Under the pieces are notes generated by a model that was not told the origin of the DNA, made no database searches, and worked only from the letters and a program-made list of their open reading frames with translations. From assembly GCA_002162695.1 (NCBI GenBank), contig MAAM01000006.1, forward strand, positions 1-64,000: a stretch of 64,000 nucleotides of DNA, in the 5' to 3' direction. This document shows, one piece after another, positions 16,523 to 24,193 of the stretch. Positions within the stretch are counted from its first letter, which is position 1. Each line of letters starts with the position of its first letter. The position numbers and the translations under genes are program-made. This DNA comes from Cycloclasticus sp. 46_120_T64 (GTDB taxonomy: Bacteria > Pseudomonadota > Gammaproteobacteria > Methylococcales > Cycloclasticaceae).

Positions 16523-16547
16523 CCCTTAAGCCAAGACGACTTAAGGG
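16523..16547 (-). terminator. Intrinsic terminator between pmoC2 and pmoA
   Basis: On the minus strand CCCTTAAG and CTTAAGGG form a perfect eight-base stem with a nine-base loop, followed directly by six U. It sits inside the operon, 17 bases after the pmoC2 stop and 27 bases before the pmoA ATG. It would terminate part of the transcripts and let pmoC2 be made in excess of pmoAB. Confidence 0.75.
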
Positions 16548-16564
16548 ATGTGAAGTATGAAAAA

Positions 16565-17344
16565 TTAAGAGGTTAACTCGCCTTTTTCATTTAACACTTT
16601 TGGTAGTAGATCGCTAGACATATAACCTAGAATCTGAACCAATAAACCACCTAGAGCGATAATTGACCAACCAAAGAAAACAAACCCCCAGTGTAATGGC
16701 ACAGTAAAGTACTCCTCCATCAACCAGAAGGCATGCCCCCATTCGTTATAACCAACTGTTGGTAACAACATAAATGGACCACAAACTACTAGAAGTAAAG
16801 GCACTGAGATCTTTTCAGCGAAAAATGGTAGGCGTGTAATAGCGTAGAAAAACAAACTAAAACCAATAATAATAAATACAGGCATACACATATAAAACAA
16901 GAAAATATGACTAGGTGTAAAGCTTGTATCTCTTACCACTGTTTGGTGCCATGACGCATCTTGCTCAGCATAAAAACTACCTGCAAAATAGAATGAAAAA
17001 GCATATACCACTAGCATGCTAATCCAGAACATCATTTTATTTAGCTCTTCTCTCTTAGAAAGCTGATTTAGGTGCGTATCACGTGTCAACCACAAATAAC
17101 CTACAAAAACAAAAAACAAAATAGGTTCAATAATCAACTGAGCCCAAAACACCTTCATCCAATACACATCAAAAAGTGGATCAGACGCATCCAAACCATA
17201 ATCCCATGCAGCCCACTGCTGATACCAACGAGCGGTCAGCATAATGGCAGTAATAGCTAAAAGGCCAAGAATCATTGGCTTGAAGTTAATTTTCCACGGT
17301 TCAATCTTTTCTGATTTCACCACATCGTTCTGTACAACAGACAT
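16565..17344 (-). CDS. pmoC: Copper membrane monooxygenase subunit C, operon copy
   Basis: The ATG at 17344 has a perfect AAGGAG seven bases upstream and gives 259 residues; the open frame extends 14 residues further without a ribosome site. About six membrane helices are visible. The CuC ligands are Asp129, His133 and His146 (spacing 4 and 13, as in Methylococcus Asp156/His160/His173) and the CuD ligands Asn200, His204 and His218 (spacing 4 and 14). It is highly similar to the upstream copy from residue 39 on, while the N-terminal ~15 and C-terminal ~20 residues differ. It directly precedes pmoA and is the likely partner in the complex. Confidence 0.95.
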   Translation of the reverse strand: MSVVQNDVVKSEKIEPWKINFKPMILGLLAITAIMLTARWYQQWAAWDYGLDASDPLFDVYWMKVFWAQLIIEPILFFVFVGYLWLTRDTHLNQLSKREELNKMMFWISMLVVYAFSFYFAGSFYAEQDASWHQTVVRDTSFTPSHIFLFYMCMPVFIIIGFSLFFYAITRLPFFAEKISVPLLLVVCGPFMLLPTVGYNEWGHAFWLMEEYFTVPLHWGFVFFGWSIIALGGLLVQILGYMSSDLLPKVLNEKGELTS

Positions 17345-17452
17345 ACTATTCTCCTTATATTTATAATAGTAACCGAACTGTAACACCAGATAATAATCAC
17401 CTCAAGAACATTTAATGAGCTGAATGATATGCTGTGGTTTCGATAAGTCTGA

Positions 17453-17488
17453 AATTAGCCCCTAAACCCTATTGTTCAGGGGCTAATT
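17453..17488. other. Strong stem-loop between the two pmoC genes
   Basis: AATTAGCCCCT and AGGGGCTAATT form an 11-base perfect stem around a 14-base loop. No U-run follows on either strand, so it is not a classic terminator. It lies in the 270-base gap between pmoC1 and pmoC2 and could protect or process the pmoC1 message. Confidence 0.6.
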
Positions 17489-17614
17489 AGCAAACATCAA
17501 ATAATTCAGCGTTTATAACTCCAGTAAAAACAATGCATTTTCTCGGCATTTAGTGCTGTTTAGTAATAACTATATATATAAGTAGATTAAAGAAGCTTAG
17601 TATGTTGAAAGGAG

Positions 17615-18391
17615 TTATTTAATTAACTTCCCTTGCTCGTCTGTTACCTTGCCAAGAAGCTCTACCAAGTAGCCCATAACTTGTAATAACAAACCGCCTA
17701 GAGCAATAATTGACCAGCCAAAAAACACAAAGCCCCAGTGTAAAGGTACCGTGAAGTATTCTTCCATTAGCCAAAAAGCGTGCCCCCATTCGTTATACCC
17801 AACTGTAGGCAACAACATAAATGGGCCACAGACTACCAAAATTAATGGAATTGATATCTTTTCAGCAAAAAATGGAATTCGTGTAATCGCATAAGTAAAT
17901 AAACTAAAACCAATAATTATATATACCGGCATACATAAATAGAATACGAAAATATGGCTCGGAGTGAAGCTAGTATCTCTGACGACTGTTTGATGCCAAG
18001 ATGCATCGCCTTCAGCAAAAATGCTACCTGCAAAGTAAAATGCGAAACCATACACAACCAAACAAGACAGCCAAAGCATGAGTCTTTCTAGTTCTAGCCT
18101 AGGTGTTAAATTGTTGAGGTGCTTATCCCTAGTAAGCCAAAGGTAACCTACTAATGCGACAAAAATTATAGGTTCTATGATAATTTGCGCCCAGAAAACG
18201 CTCATCCAGTAAGTATCAAAATCCGGGTTTGTCGCATCTAAACCATACTCCCAAGCGGCCCACTGCTGATACCAACGCGCCGTAAAGAATATTATACTTA
18301 GTATCACCAAACCTACCGCCATAGGCTTTAGGTTCATTTTAAAAGGCTTCGCTGCCTGCGAAGCGAGTACTTCTTCCTCAATTGCCGCCAT
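17615..18391 (-). CDS. pmoC: Copper membrane monooxygenase subunit C, upstream extra copy
   Basis: I choose the ATG at 18391 because AAGGAG lies seven bases before it; the ATG at 18397 would be only one base from that site. The 258-residue product keeps every predicted copper ligand (Asp129, His133, His146, Asn200, His204, His218). It has its own sigma-70-like promoter at 18457-18485 and a 5' stem-loop. Additional pmoC or amoC copies are known in methanotrophs and ammonia oxidisers, usually unlinked or in extra operons; here the extra copy heads the cluster in tandem. It differs from the second copy mainly at the ends and in helix 3. Confidence 0.94.
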   Translation of the reverse strand: MAAIEEEVLASQAAKPFKMNLKPMAVGLVILSIIFFTARWYQQWAAWEYGLDATNPDFDTYWMSVFWAQIIIEPIIFVALVGYLWLTRDKHLNNLTPRLELERLMLWLSCLVVYGFAFYFAGSIFAEGDASWHQTVVRDTSFTPSHIFVFYLCMPVYIIIGFSLFTYAITRIPFFAEKISIPLILVVCGPFMLLPTVGYNEWGHAFWLMEEYFTVPLHWGFVFFGWSIIALGGLLLQVMGYLVELLGKVTDEQGKLIK

Positions 18392-18422
18392 TGTCATTCT
18401 CCTTAATTATTTTTTATAGTGC

Positions 18423-18454
18423 ACCCAACCAACCAAACAAAGGTTTGGTTGGGT
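18423..18454 (-). other. 5' stem-loop of the pmoC1 transcript
   Basis: ACCCAACCAA pairs with TTGGTTGGGT, with an alternative eight-base inner stem (AACCAAAC/GTTTGGTT). The hairpin begins at the predicted transcription start and ends about 30 bases before the pmoC1 start codon. A 5'-terminal hairpin often stabilises an mRNA. Confidence 0.55.
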
Positions 18455-18456
18455 AA

Positions 18457-18485
18457 AAAATAGCTTAATTATTGTCATCTGTCAA
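18457..18485 (-). promoter_or_regulatory. Sigma-70-like promoter of the CuMMO operon
   Basis: On the minus strand a perfect -35 TTGACA (18485-18480) and a -10 TATTTT (18462-18457, four of six) are 17 bases apart. The start of transcription would fall near 18450, at the edge of the 5' stem-loop. Confidence 0.55.
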
Positions 18486-18563
18486 TAGGCGCTCCAAGCC
18501 GATTTTTATAGCCAACAGCAAATCTAAACACCGATAAAGTTCTTCTAAAGAGCCAGATCTTAT

Positions 18564-18592
18564 TGATTTCTAAGACAAAATGAATTATAACT
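18564..18592 (+). promoter_or_regulatory. Sigma-70-like promoter of the divergent acyl-CoA dehydrogenase
   Basis: TTGATT and TATAAC are separated by exactly 17 bases, four and five of six matches to consensus. The ATG at 18622 lies 29 bases downstream, preceded by AAAGGAT. It is about 80 bases from, and back to back with, the pmo promoter. Confidence 0.5.
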
Positions 18593-18621
18593 ATCGTTTG
18601 ATTGTTTAAAGGATATAAAAG

Positions 18622-19770
18622 ATGGAGCACGATTTAGAAAGCGAACAAATGATTTTGGATGCCGTTGATAAGTTTTTAGTTAAAATCAAACCATCCGTTC
18701 GCCAATTAGAAGCAGACGACGAATACCCTGAAGAAATTGTTGAACAAATGAAAGAAATGGGACTTTTTGGCGCTGTTATCGATCAAGAATATGGTGGTCT
18801 CGGACTATCTGTTAGTACCTACGCAAAAATCGTTGAAAAAATTGCCTGCGTATGGATGTCTTTAACCGGCGTCTTTAATTCACACTTAATTATGGCCATG
18901 TCTGTACAACGCTTTGGCACCGAACAACAAAAAAGAAAATGGTTACCCAAATTTGCTACTGGTGAAGTCCGTGGCGCGTTAGCACTCACTGAACCGAATT
19001 GTGGAACAGACCTACAAGCTGTAAAGACAACCGCCGTACTTGAAGGTGATGAATACGTCATCAATGGCGCAAAAACTTGGATTACCAATAGCCTACACGG
19101 CAGTTGCTTCGCGTTACTGGTTAAAACTGATCCCACTGCCAAGCCTGCACACAAAGGTATGAGCTTGTTCATCGCCCCTAAGGGTGAAGGCTTCGTCATG
19201 GGTAACAAACTAAAAAAGCTGGGTTATAAGGGTATCGATACCGCTGAGTTCTTTTTAGAAGACTACCGCCTGCCGAAAGAAAACCTGATCAGCCTAGAAG
19301 AAGGTCACGGCTTACAACACGCACTGGGTGCGCTAGCATTAGGCCGCATTAACGTCGCATCACGCGGTATTGGTGTCGCCTCTGCTGCGCTTAATGATTC
19401 TATTGAGTACTCACAGCAGCGTAAAACATTTGGCAAGCCTATTTGCCAGCACCAAGCTATTCAGTTTTACCTTGCTGACATGGCAACACGTGTAGAGGCA
19501 GCCCGCCTACTCGTTCAATCTGCCGCTACCGCGTTTGATAAAGGCGAACGCTGCGATATGGAAGCAGGGATGGCAAAACTCTACGCCACCGAAGCGGCTA
19601 TGAGTAATTCTGCCGAAGCCCTACGAATTCACGGTGCCTATGGTTACTCCACCGAGTTCAACGTAGAACGTTATTACCGAGACGCTCCATTATTAGCGAT
19701 TGGCGAAGGCACTAATGAATTACAACGTATCATCATTGCCAAACAATTAGTCGAGCAAAATCCGATTTAA
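18622..19770 (+). CDS. Acyl-CoA dehydrogenase
   Basis: The 382-residue protein has the three-domain acyl-CoA dehydrogenase fold with ALTEPNCGTDLQAV (FAD/substrate region, ~115-130), WITNS near 144, and the C-terminal segment HGAYGYSTEFNVERYYRDA. The catalytic Glu is in GEGTNELQR at about residue 362, the position used by short- and medium-chain enzymes. It introduces the 2,3 double bond of an acyl-CoA and passes electrons to ETF. It is transcribed divergently from the CuMMO operon with a back-to-back promoter. That placement suggests, but does not prove, that it handles an acyl-CoA derived from the monooxygenase product. Confidence 0.87.
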   Translation: MEHDLESEQMILDAVDKFLVKIKPSVRQLEADDEYPEEIVEQMKEMGLFGAVIDQEYGGLGLSVSTYAKIVEKIACVWMSLTGVFNSHLIMAMSVQRFGTEQQKRKWLPKFATGEVRGALALTEPNCGTDLQAVKTTAVLEGDEYVINGAKTWITNSLHGSCFALLVKTDPTAKPAHKGMSLFIAPKGEGFVMGNKLKKLGYKGIDTAEFFLEDYRLPKENLISLEEGHGLQHALGALALGRINVASRGIGVASAALNDSIEYSQQRKTFGKPICQHQAIQFYLADMATRVEAARLLVQSAATAFDKGERCDMEAGMAKLYATEAAMSNSAEALRIHGAYGYSTEFNVERYYRDAPLLAIGEGTNELQRIIIAKQLVEQNPI

Positions 19771-19779
19771 CCTTTTAAT

Positions 19780-19812
19780 ACGCCGAGTACTTATATATTA
19801 AGTACTCGGCGT
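19780..19812 (+). terminator. Terminator after acyl-CoA dehydrogenase
   Basis: ACGCCGAGTACTT and AAGTACTCGGCGT make a perfect 13-base stem with a seven-base loop, beginning 10 bases after the stop codon. The U-run is short (GUUU). Confidence 0.75.
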
Positions 19813-19910
19813 GTTTAGCTAATATCGCCTAATTAATAAATATCCACTCTGGCTTAAACCAGATTTACCTTACAATACCCACTTTCATTCTCACCAAACA
19901 CAACACGCTA

Positions 19911-20768
19911 ATGTCTAATCAACAATTTGAAGGAACTAGTAACTACGTTGCTACCGAAGAACTTAAAATGGCAGTTAATGCTGCGCTGACCCTAGAACGC
20001 CCATTATTAATTAAAGGCGAACCAGGAACAGGTAAAACCCAACTTGCGTTAGAAGTTGCAAAGTCACTCGATGCTCCGCTTATTGAATGGCACATAAAAT
20101 CAACGACTAAAGCACACCAAGGCTTATACGAATATGATGCCGTTTCCCGTCTACGAGATTCACAACTAGGTGATGAACGTGTACACGACATTTCAAACTA
20201 CATCGTCAAAGGTAAAATCTGGGAAGCCTTTCATTCAGAAAAACGTGCGATTTTATTGATTGATGAAATCGATAAGGCCGATATCGAATTTCCTAATGAC
20301 TTATTACAAGAACTCGACCGTATGGAGTTTTTCGTTTACGAAACTCAAGAGTTGGTTAAAGCAAAACATAGACCGCTAATCATTATTACCAGCAATAATG
20401 AAAAAGAACTACCGGATGCTTTTTTAAGACGTTGTTTTTTCCATTACATCCGTTTCCCAGAAATGGAAACCATGCGAGAAATTGTTGAGGTACATTACCC
20501 AGATCTTAAAAAGGACTTATTAGCCGAGGCGCTTGGTCTGTTCTTCCAAGTCAGAGAAGCTAATGGCCTGAAGAAAAAACCCTCCACCTCTGAACTATTA
20601 GATTGGATTAAACTATTATTATCTGAGGATTTAACCGCTGAGGCATTGCGCGAGCAAAGCACCACTAATATCCTGCCTAAAATGCACGGTGCCCTGTTGA
20701 AAAACGAACAAGATGTTCATCTGTTTGAGCGCTTAGCCTTTTTAAATAAACGCAAACAAAATAGTTAA
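19911..20768 (+). CDS. MoxR-family AAA+ ATPase
   Basis: The 285-residue protein has Walker A GEPGTGKT near residues 37-44, Walker B ILLIDEIDKAD near 115, and a sensor region IITSNNEKELPDAFLRRC near 155. This is the compact MoxR form that pairs with CoxE-like VWA proteins. MoxR ATPases with VWA partners act as chaperones for metalloenzymes such as methanol dehydrogenase, CO dehydrogenase and NO reductase. The VWA partner gene starts 10 bp downstream. It is a different branch from the RavA at 612-2138. The client is unknown; the CuMMO is the nearest metalloenzyme. Confidence 0.87.
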   Translation: MSNQQFEGTSNYVATEELKMAVNAALTLERPLLIKGEPGTGKTQLALEVAKSLDAPLIEWHIKSTTKAHQGLYEYDAVSRLRDSQLGDERVHDISNYIVKGKIWEAFHSEKRAILLIDEIDKADIEFPNDLLQELDRMEFFVYETQELVKAKHRPLIIITSNNEKELPDAFLRRCFFHYIRFPEMETMREIVEVHYPDLKKDLLAEALGLFFQVREANGLKKKPSTSELLDWIKLLLSEDLTAEALREQSTTNILPKMHGALLKNEQDVHLFERLAFLNKRKQNS

Positions 20769-20778
20769 TTAATTCACG

Positions 20779-22008
20779 ATGTTCATCCATTTCTTTTTCG
20801 ACTTACGCAAAGCAGGCATTCCGGTCACGATTGGCGAGTTACTATCTCTACTCAGCGCCCTACAAGTAAAAATAGCCTCCTTTAATATTAACCAGTTCTA
20901 TTATTTGTCTCGTACCGCCTTGGTCAAAGACGAACGTTTCTATGATCGTTTTGACCAAGTGTTCAGTTCAACCTTTAAAGGGCTTGAGACTGACAGCCTC
21001 GAAGAGGTTTTAGGACAAATACCCGAGGAATGGCTGCAAAAGAAGGCTGAAAAATTCCTTAGCGATGAAGAGAAAAAGAAAATTGAGTCTCTCGGTGGCT
21101 GGGAGGAACTCATGGAAACCTTAAAAAAGCGTCTCGAAGAGCAAAAAGAAGAACACCATGGCGGCAATAAATGGATTGGAACCGGTGGCACCTCACCTTT
21201 TGGTGCCTATGGCTACAACCCAGAAGGGGTTCGCATTGGTCAACACGAATCGAGACACCGTAGTGCGGCAAAGGTCTGGGATAAACGAGAGTTTCGTAAC
21301 TTAGACGATAGTGTCGAACTTAATACGCGTAATATCAAGGTAGCTCTACGCCGCTTAAGAAAATTTGCCCGCCAAGGTTCACCGGATGTCTTAGATATGG
21401 ATGACACCATTCGCTCCACAGCGGCCAATGCGGGCTACCTTGACCTTAAGATGGTACCTGAACGTCACAACGCCATTAAAGTGCTACTACTGCTCGATGT
21501 AGGCGGCTCGATGGATGATCATATTCGTATCTGTGAGGAATTATTCTCTGCCGCAAAAACTGAATTCAAACACCTAGAATATTATTATTTCCATAATTTC
21601 ACCTACGAGCACCTTTGGAAAGACAATACTCGACGGCACACTAACGTCACCACCACCATGGATATCATTAATCGATACCCTAGCGACTATAAATTAATTT
21701 TTGTCGGTGACGCCAGCATGAGTCCATACGAAATCACCTACCCAGGCGGCTCTGTCGAACACTGGAATAAAGAAACCGGCGCAACCTGGTTCCAGCGGCT
21801 GACTAATGCCTTCCCACATACCGTATGGCTGAACCCCGACGCCGAAAAAAATTGGGATCGAAAGCCCTCCAATCAGATCACCCGAGAACTGATGAATGAT
21901 CGGATGTATCCGCTAACACTCGCCGGTTTAGACACCGCGATTAAGACCCTATTAAAAGCCCCCAAGCCGACTATTCCTGTCGCTGAACTAGACACTGAAG
22001 AGTCCTAA
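20779..22008 (+). CDS. CoxE-like VWA-domain protein, partner of MoxR
   Basis: The 409-residue protein has an N-terminal helical region with a charged Glu/Lys-rich stretch (~95-125), a Gly-rich linker (GGNKWIGTGGTSPFGAYGYN) and a C-terminal VWA fold. The metal-binding MIDAS motif appears as LLLDVGGSMDD near residue 238, a slightly altered DxSxS (Gly in place of the first Ser). A Thr and an Asp (VGDASMSP) in the second half complete the site. It should act with the ATPase encoded just upstream. A strong terminator follows. Confidence 0.82.
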   Translation: MFIHFFFDLRKAGIPVTIGELLSLLSALQVKIASFNINQFYYLSRTALVKDERFYDRFDQVFSSTFKGLETDSLEEVLGQIPEEWLQKKAEKFLSDEEKKKIESLGGWEELMETLKKRLEEQKEEHHGGNKWIGTGGTSPFGAYGYNPEGVRIGQHESRHRSAAKVWDKREFRNLDDSVELNTRNIKVALRRLRKFARQGSPDVLDMDDTIRSTAANAGYLDLKMVPERHNAIKVLLLLDVGGSMDDHIRICEELFSAAKTEFKHLEYYYFHNFTYEHLWKDNTRRHTNVTTTMDIINRYPSDYKLIFVGDASMSPYEITYPGGSVEHWNKETGATWFQRLTNAFPHTVWLNPDAEKNWDRKPSNQITRELMNDRMYPLTLAGLDTAIKTLLKAPKPTIPVAELDTEES

Positions 22009-22028
22009 GCGCTAAAGCTACCGCTAAA

Positions 22029-22060
22029 AAAAGGGCGTGCATTTAATGGCACGCCCTTTT
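22029..22060. terminator. Bidirectional terminator
   Basis: AAAAGGGCGTGC and GCACGCCCTTTT form a perfect 12-base stem with an eight-base loop. A-rich and T-rich flanks serve both strands, between the convergent VWA and PEBP genes. Confidence 0.85.
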
Positions 22061-22079
22061 CTTATTACACCAACGAGAG

Positions 22080-22631
22080 TTAACGCCCGTAATAGCCAAC
22101 CAGCGATGCCTTAGCAATCGTATGGAAACCTAGGTAGAAACCAACTAAAGCAGGAGTAGCATCCGCCTGCAGACCCAAACTAGCAACTTTCAGCGCGTGT
22201 ACAGTGAAAATATATTGATGTGATGCCGTTCCCTCTGGAGGACAAGGACCACCATAACCCGCCGTACCAAAATCAGTTGGGTTTTGAATGCTGCCCTTAG
22301 GTGCGATAGCCGCCGCTATATTACCGGCATTAGCTTTTAAACCTGTTTCACTCGCCGCAATATCATAAACCTGCCAATGCCACCAGCCACTACCCGTAGG
22401 TGCATCAGGGTCATACATGGTTACGACAAAACTTTTTGTACCCTCGGGGGCATTCTGCCAATTCAACGCCGGCGAGATATTTTCACCCTTGCAGCCAAAA
22501 CCTGAAAACACCTGTTTATTAGTCAACTGCCCCTGAATATCTGGACTCGTTAATACGAAGCCATCCGCTTGCACCGATGCAGTCACACTAACTAATAAAG
22601 CGATGCATAATGCTCTTGTTATACGTTTCAT
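22080..22631 (-). CDS. Secreted PEBP (YbhB/YbcL) family protein
   Basis: The 183-residue protein begins with a signal peptide (cleavage after VQA, ~22). The mature part has the phosphatidylethanolamine-binding-protein signatures: FTSPD-like FVLTSPDIQG, FGCKGENISPAL, MYDPDAPTGSGWWHW and YGGPCPPEG. Members bind small anions or phospholipid headgroups; the bacterial role is poorly known. AAGGAG precedes the ATG. The gene is not obviously part of an operon with its neighbours, although a flavin reductase-like gene lies 13 bp upstream. Confidence 0.85.
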   Translation of the reverse strand: MKRITRALCIALLVSVTASVQADGFVLTSPDIQGQLTNKQVFSGFGCKGENISPALNWQNAPEGTKSFVVTMYDPDAPTGSGWWHWQVYDIAASETGLKANAGNIAAAIAPKGSIQNPTDFGTAGYGGPCPPEGTASHQYIFTVHALKVASLGLQADATPALVGFYLGFHTIAKASLVGYYGR

Positions 22632-22644
22632 TCCTTTCTCCTTA

Positions 22645-23262
22645 TTATTTATCTTTCGTTATCGAACCTAGTTTCATATCGAATAATGAATCGACATGAC
22701 AATAACTATGCCCGCCTAAACGACCAATCAGGTCTAGGGCCTTCATATCGACATATCGACCATCAAAGAGCTGATCCGCGATATGACAATACACGACCTC
22801 CGCTATCACCAAACCACACTCTTTCGGACTACCTTTATTTATCTCTACAACCTGTTTTAAGCGACACTCCAAACTCACCGGCGACTCCAGCACCCGTGGT
22901 GGACTAATACGTTCACACGCCGCCTCAGTTAAGCCAGCCACGGTAAATTCATTTACATCCTTGGGGTAATCTAGCGCCGTCAAGTTCATCGCCTCGGCAA
23001 TATCTCGGTTCACCATATTAACCACGAATTCCCCCGTCTGTTCTATATTTAACAGGCTATCTTTTTCCTTAGCTCCAGAGAACCGAGCAATCGATACACT
23101 GATCGTTGGCGGATCATAACAAACACCATTAAAAAATGAAAATGGTGCTAAATTCACCTCACCCGCAGGCGATTTTGAGGAAATAAAAGCAATCGGCCGA
23201 GGAATAATCACTGCTTTCAGAATATTGTAAAACTTCTGCTGGTTTTTAGGATCAATTTCCAT
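22645..23262 (-). CDS. Flavin reductase-like (flavoredoxin/DIM6) protein
   Basis: The 205-residue protein has the split-barrel FMN-binding fold typical of the flavin reductase-like family: the segments VIIPRPIAFISSKSP, NLAPFSFFNGVCYDPPTISVS and GEFVVNMV. Such proteins reduce flavin with NAD(P)H or bind FMN as flavoredoxins. It sits between the PEBP gene and the terminator of the acyl-CoA operon, so it is probably transcribed separately from the latter. The partner enzyme is unknown. Confidence 0.82.
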   Translation of the reverse strand: MEIDPKNQQKFYNILKAVIIPRPIAFISSKSPAGEVNLAPFSFFNGVCYDPPTISVSIARFSGAKEKDSLLNIEQTGEFVVNMVNRDIAEAMNLTALDYPKDVNEFTVAGLTEAACERISPPRVLESPVSLECRLKQVVEINKGSPKECGLVIAEVVYCHIADQLFDGRYVDMKALDLIGRLGGHSYCHVDSLFDMKLGSITKDK

Positions 23263-23305
23263 ACTTAGCCCCTAGTTTAATTAAGATAATTTACAGGCAA
23301 AAAAA

Positions 23306-23325
23306 AGGCCTCACGAATGAGGCCT
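23306..23325 (-). terminator. Intrinsic terminator of the acyl-CoA operon
   Basis: AGGCCTC and GAGGCCT form a seven-base stem with a six-base loop, followed on the minus strand by eight U. It begins about 18 bases after the last gene of the operon. Confidence 0.85.
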
Positions 23326-23343
23326 CTTAACGATCAATTCAGC

Positions 23344-24147
23344 TTATTGTGCTGAAGGAAAGTTTGGTGCTCTTTTTTCACGAATAGCAGCCACGCCTTC
23401 TTTAGCATCGTCGCCAAGGAAGTTAAGCATTTCTTCACGTAAAGATGCTTCAAAAATTGGCGATGCCATTTTCATCCAGCCATTCAAGGTGTTTTTAGTA
23501 CCGTTAATCGCAGACTGACTACCTTTTGCTAATTGGTTAGCCACTCTAAAGGCTTCATCCATTAACTCAGCATGAGGAACACATAAGCTAACCATGCCCA
23601 TACGTTCAGCTTCTTCACCGTTGATGAATTCAGCTGTCATTAGGTAGTATTTAGCTTTAGCCATACCACATAATAAAGGCCAAATAATAGCCGCGTGATC
23701 GCCAGCAGCAACGCCTAGTTTAACGTGACCATCGGTGAATTTACCGTGTTCTTTAGAGATAACGCTGATATCTGCAAGCATCGCAACCACAAGGCCAGCA
23801 CCAACGGCAACGCCGTTAATCGCAGAGATAACAGGCTTTTCGAAGTTAATGATGTTGTATACCAAATCAGCCGCTTCAGTTCTAACACCTTCAAGCGCTT
23901 TAGGGTTACCGACCATACCAGAAACCCATTCTAAATCACCACCCGCTGAGAATGCACGATCGCCCGCACCAGTAACAACAACGTTCTTAACTGAATCATC
24001 ATCTTGGATCACAGCCCAAATTTTGGTTAATTCCCAGTGCAAACGCGCATTAGTCGCATTCATAACTTCTGGGCGGTTAATGGTCATCAATAAAACGCCA
24101 TTTTCTTTATGATCAAACAGTAGGTGTTGAAAATCTTCGTATTTCAT
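23344..24147 (-). CDS. Crotonase-family protein lacking the canonical hydratase glutamates
   Basis: The 267-residue protein has the crotonase fold, with the oxyanion-hole segment AFSAGGDL near residue 67 and GVAVGAGLVVAMLADI near 112. In rat enoyl-CoA hydratase the catalytic Glu144 is in GGGCELAM and Glu164 in PEILLG; here the aligned positions are Val (GAGLVVAM) and His (GHVKLG). The segment AAGDHAAIIWPLLCG is shared by a subgroup found with unusual acyl-CoA pathways. It may be an isomerase, hydrolase or retro-Claisen type enzyme, or a hydratase with a different base. It is the last gene of the operon, 46 bp after the synthetase. Confidence 0.78.
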   Translation of the reverse strand: MKYEDFQHLLFDHKENGVLLMTINRPEVMNATNARLHWELTKIWAVIQDDDSVKNVVVTGAGDRAFSAGGDLEWVSGMVGNPKALEGVRTEAADLVYNIINFEKPVISAINGVAVGAGLVVAMLADISVISKEHGKFTDGHVKLGVAAGDHAAIIWPLLCGMAKAKYYLMTAEFINGEEAERMGMVSLCVPHAELMDEAFRVANQLAKGSQSAINGTKNTLNGWMKMASPIFEASLREEMLNFLGDDAKEGVAAIREKRAPNFPSAQ

Positions 24148-24193
24148 TTTTATATCCTTAATTATTAATAATCAAATAACCCCCTTAATGGGA

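Noticed and set aside
13800-18391. Methanotroph or ammonia-oxidiser genome
   Set aside because: No methanol dehydrogenase, formaldehyde pathway or hydroxylamine oxidoreductase is seen, and nearby genes belong to acyl-CoA catabolism and nitrate assimilation.
23735-24112. Rightward 125-residue ORF opposite the crotonase gene
   Set aside because: It is a low-complexity reading of the opposite strand of a conserved gene, with no ribosome site or family signature.
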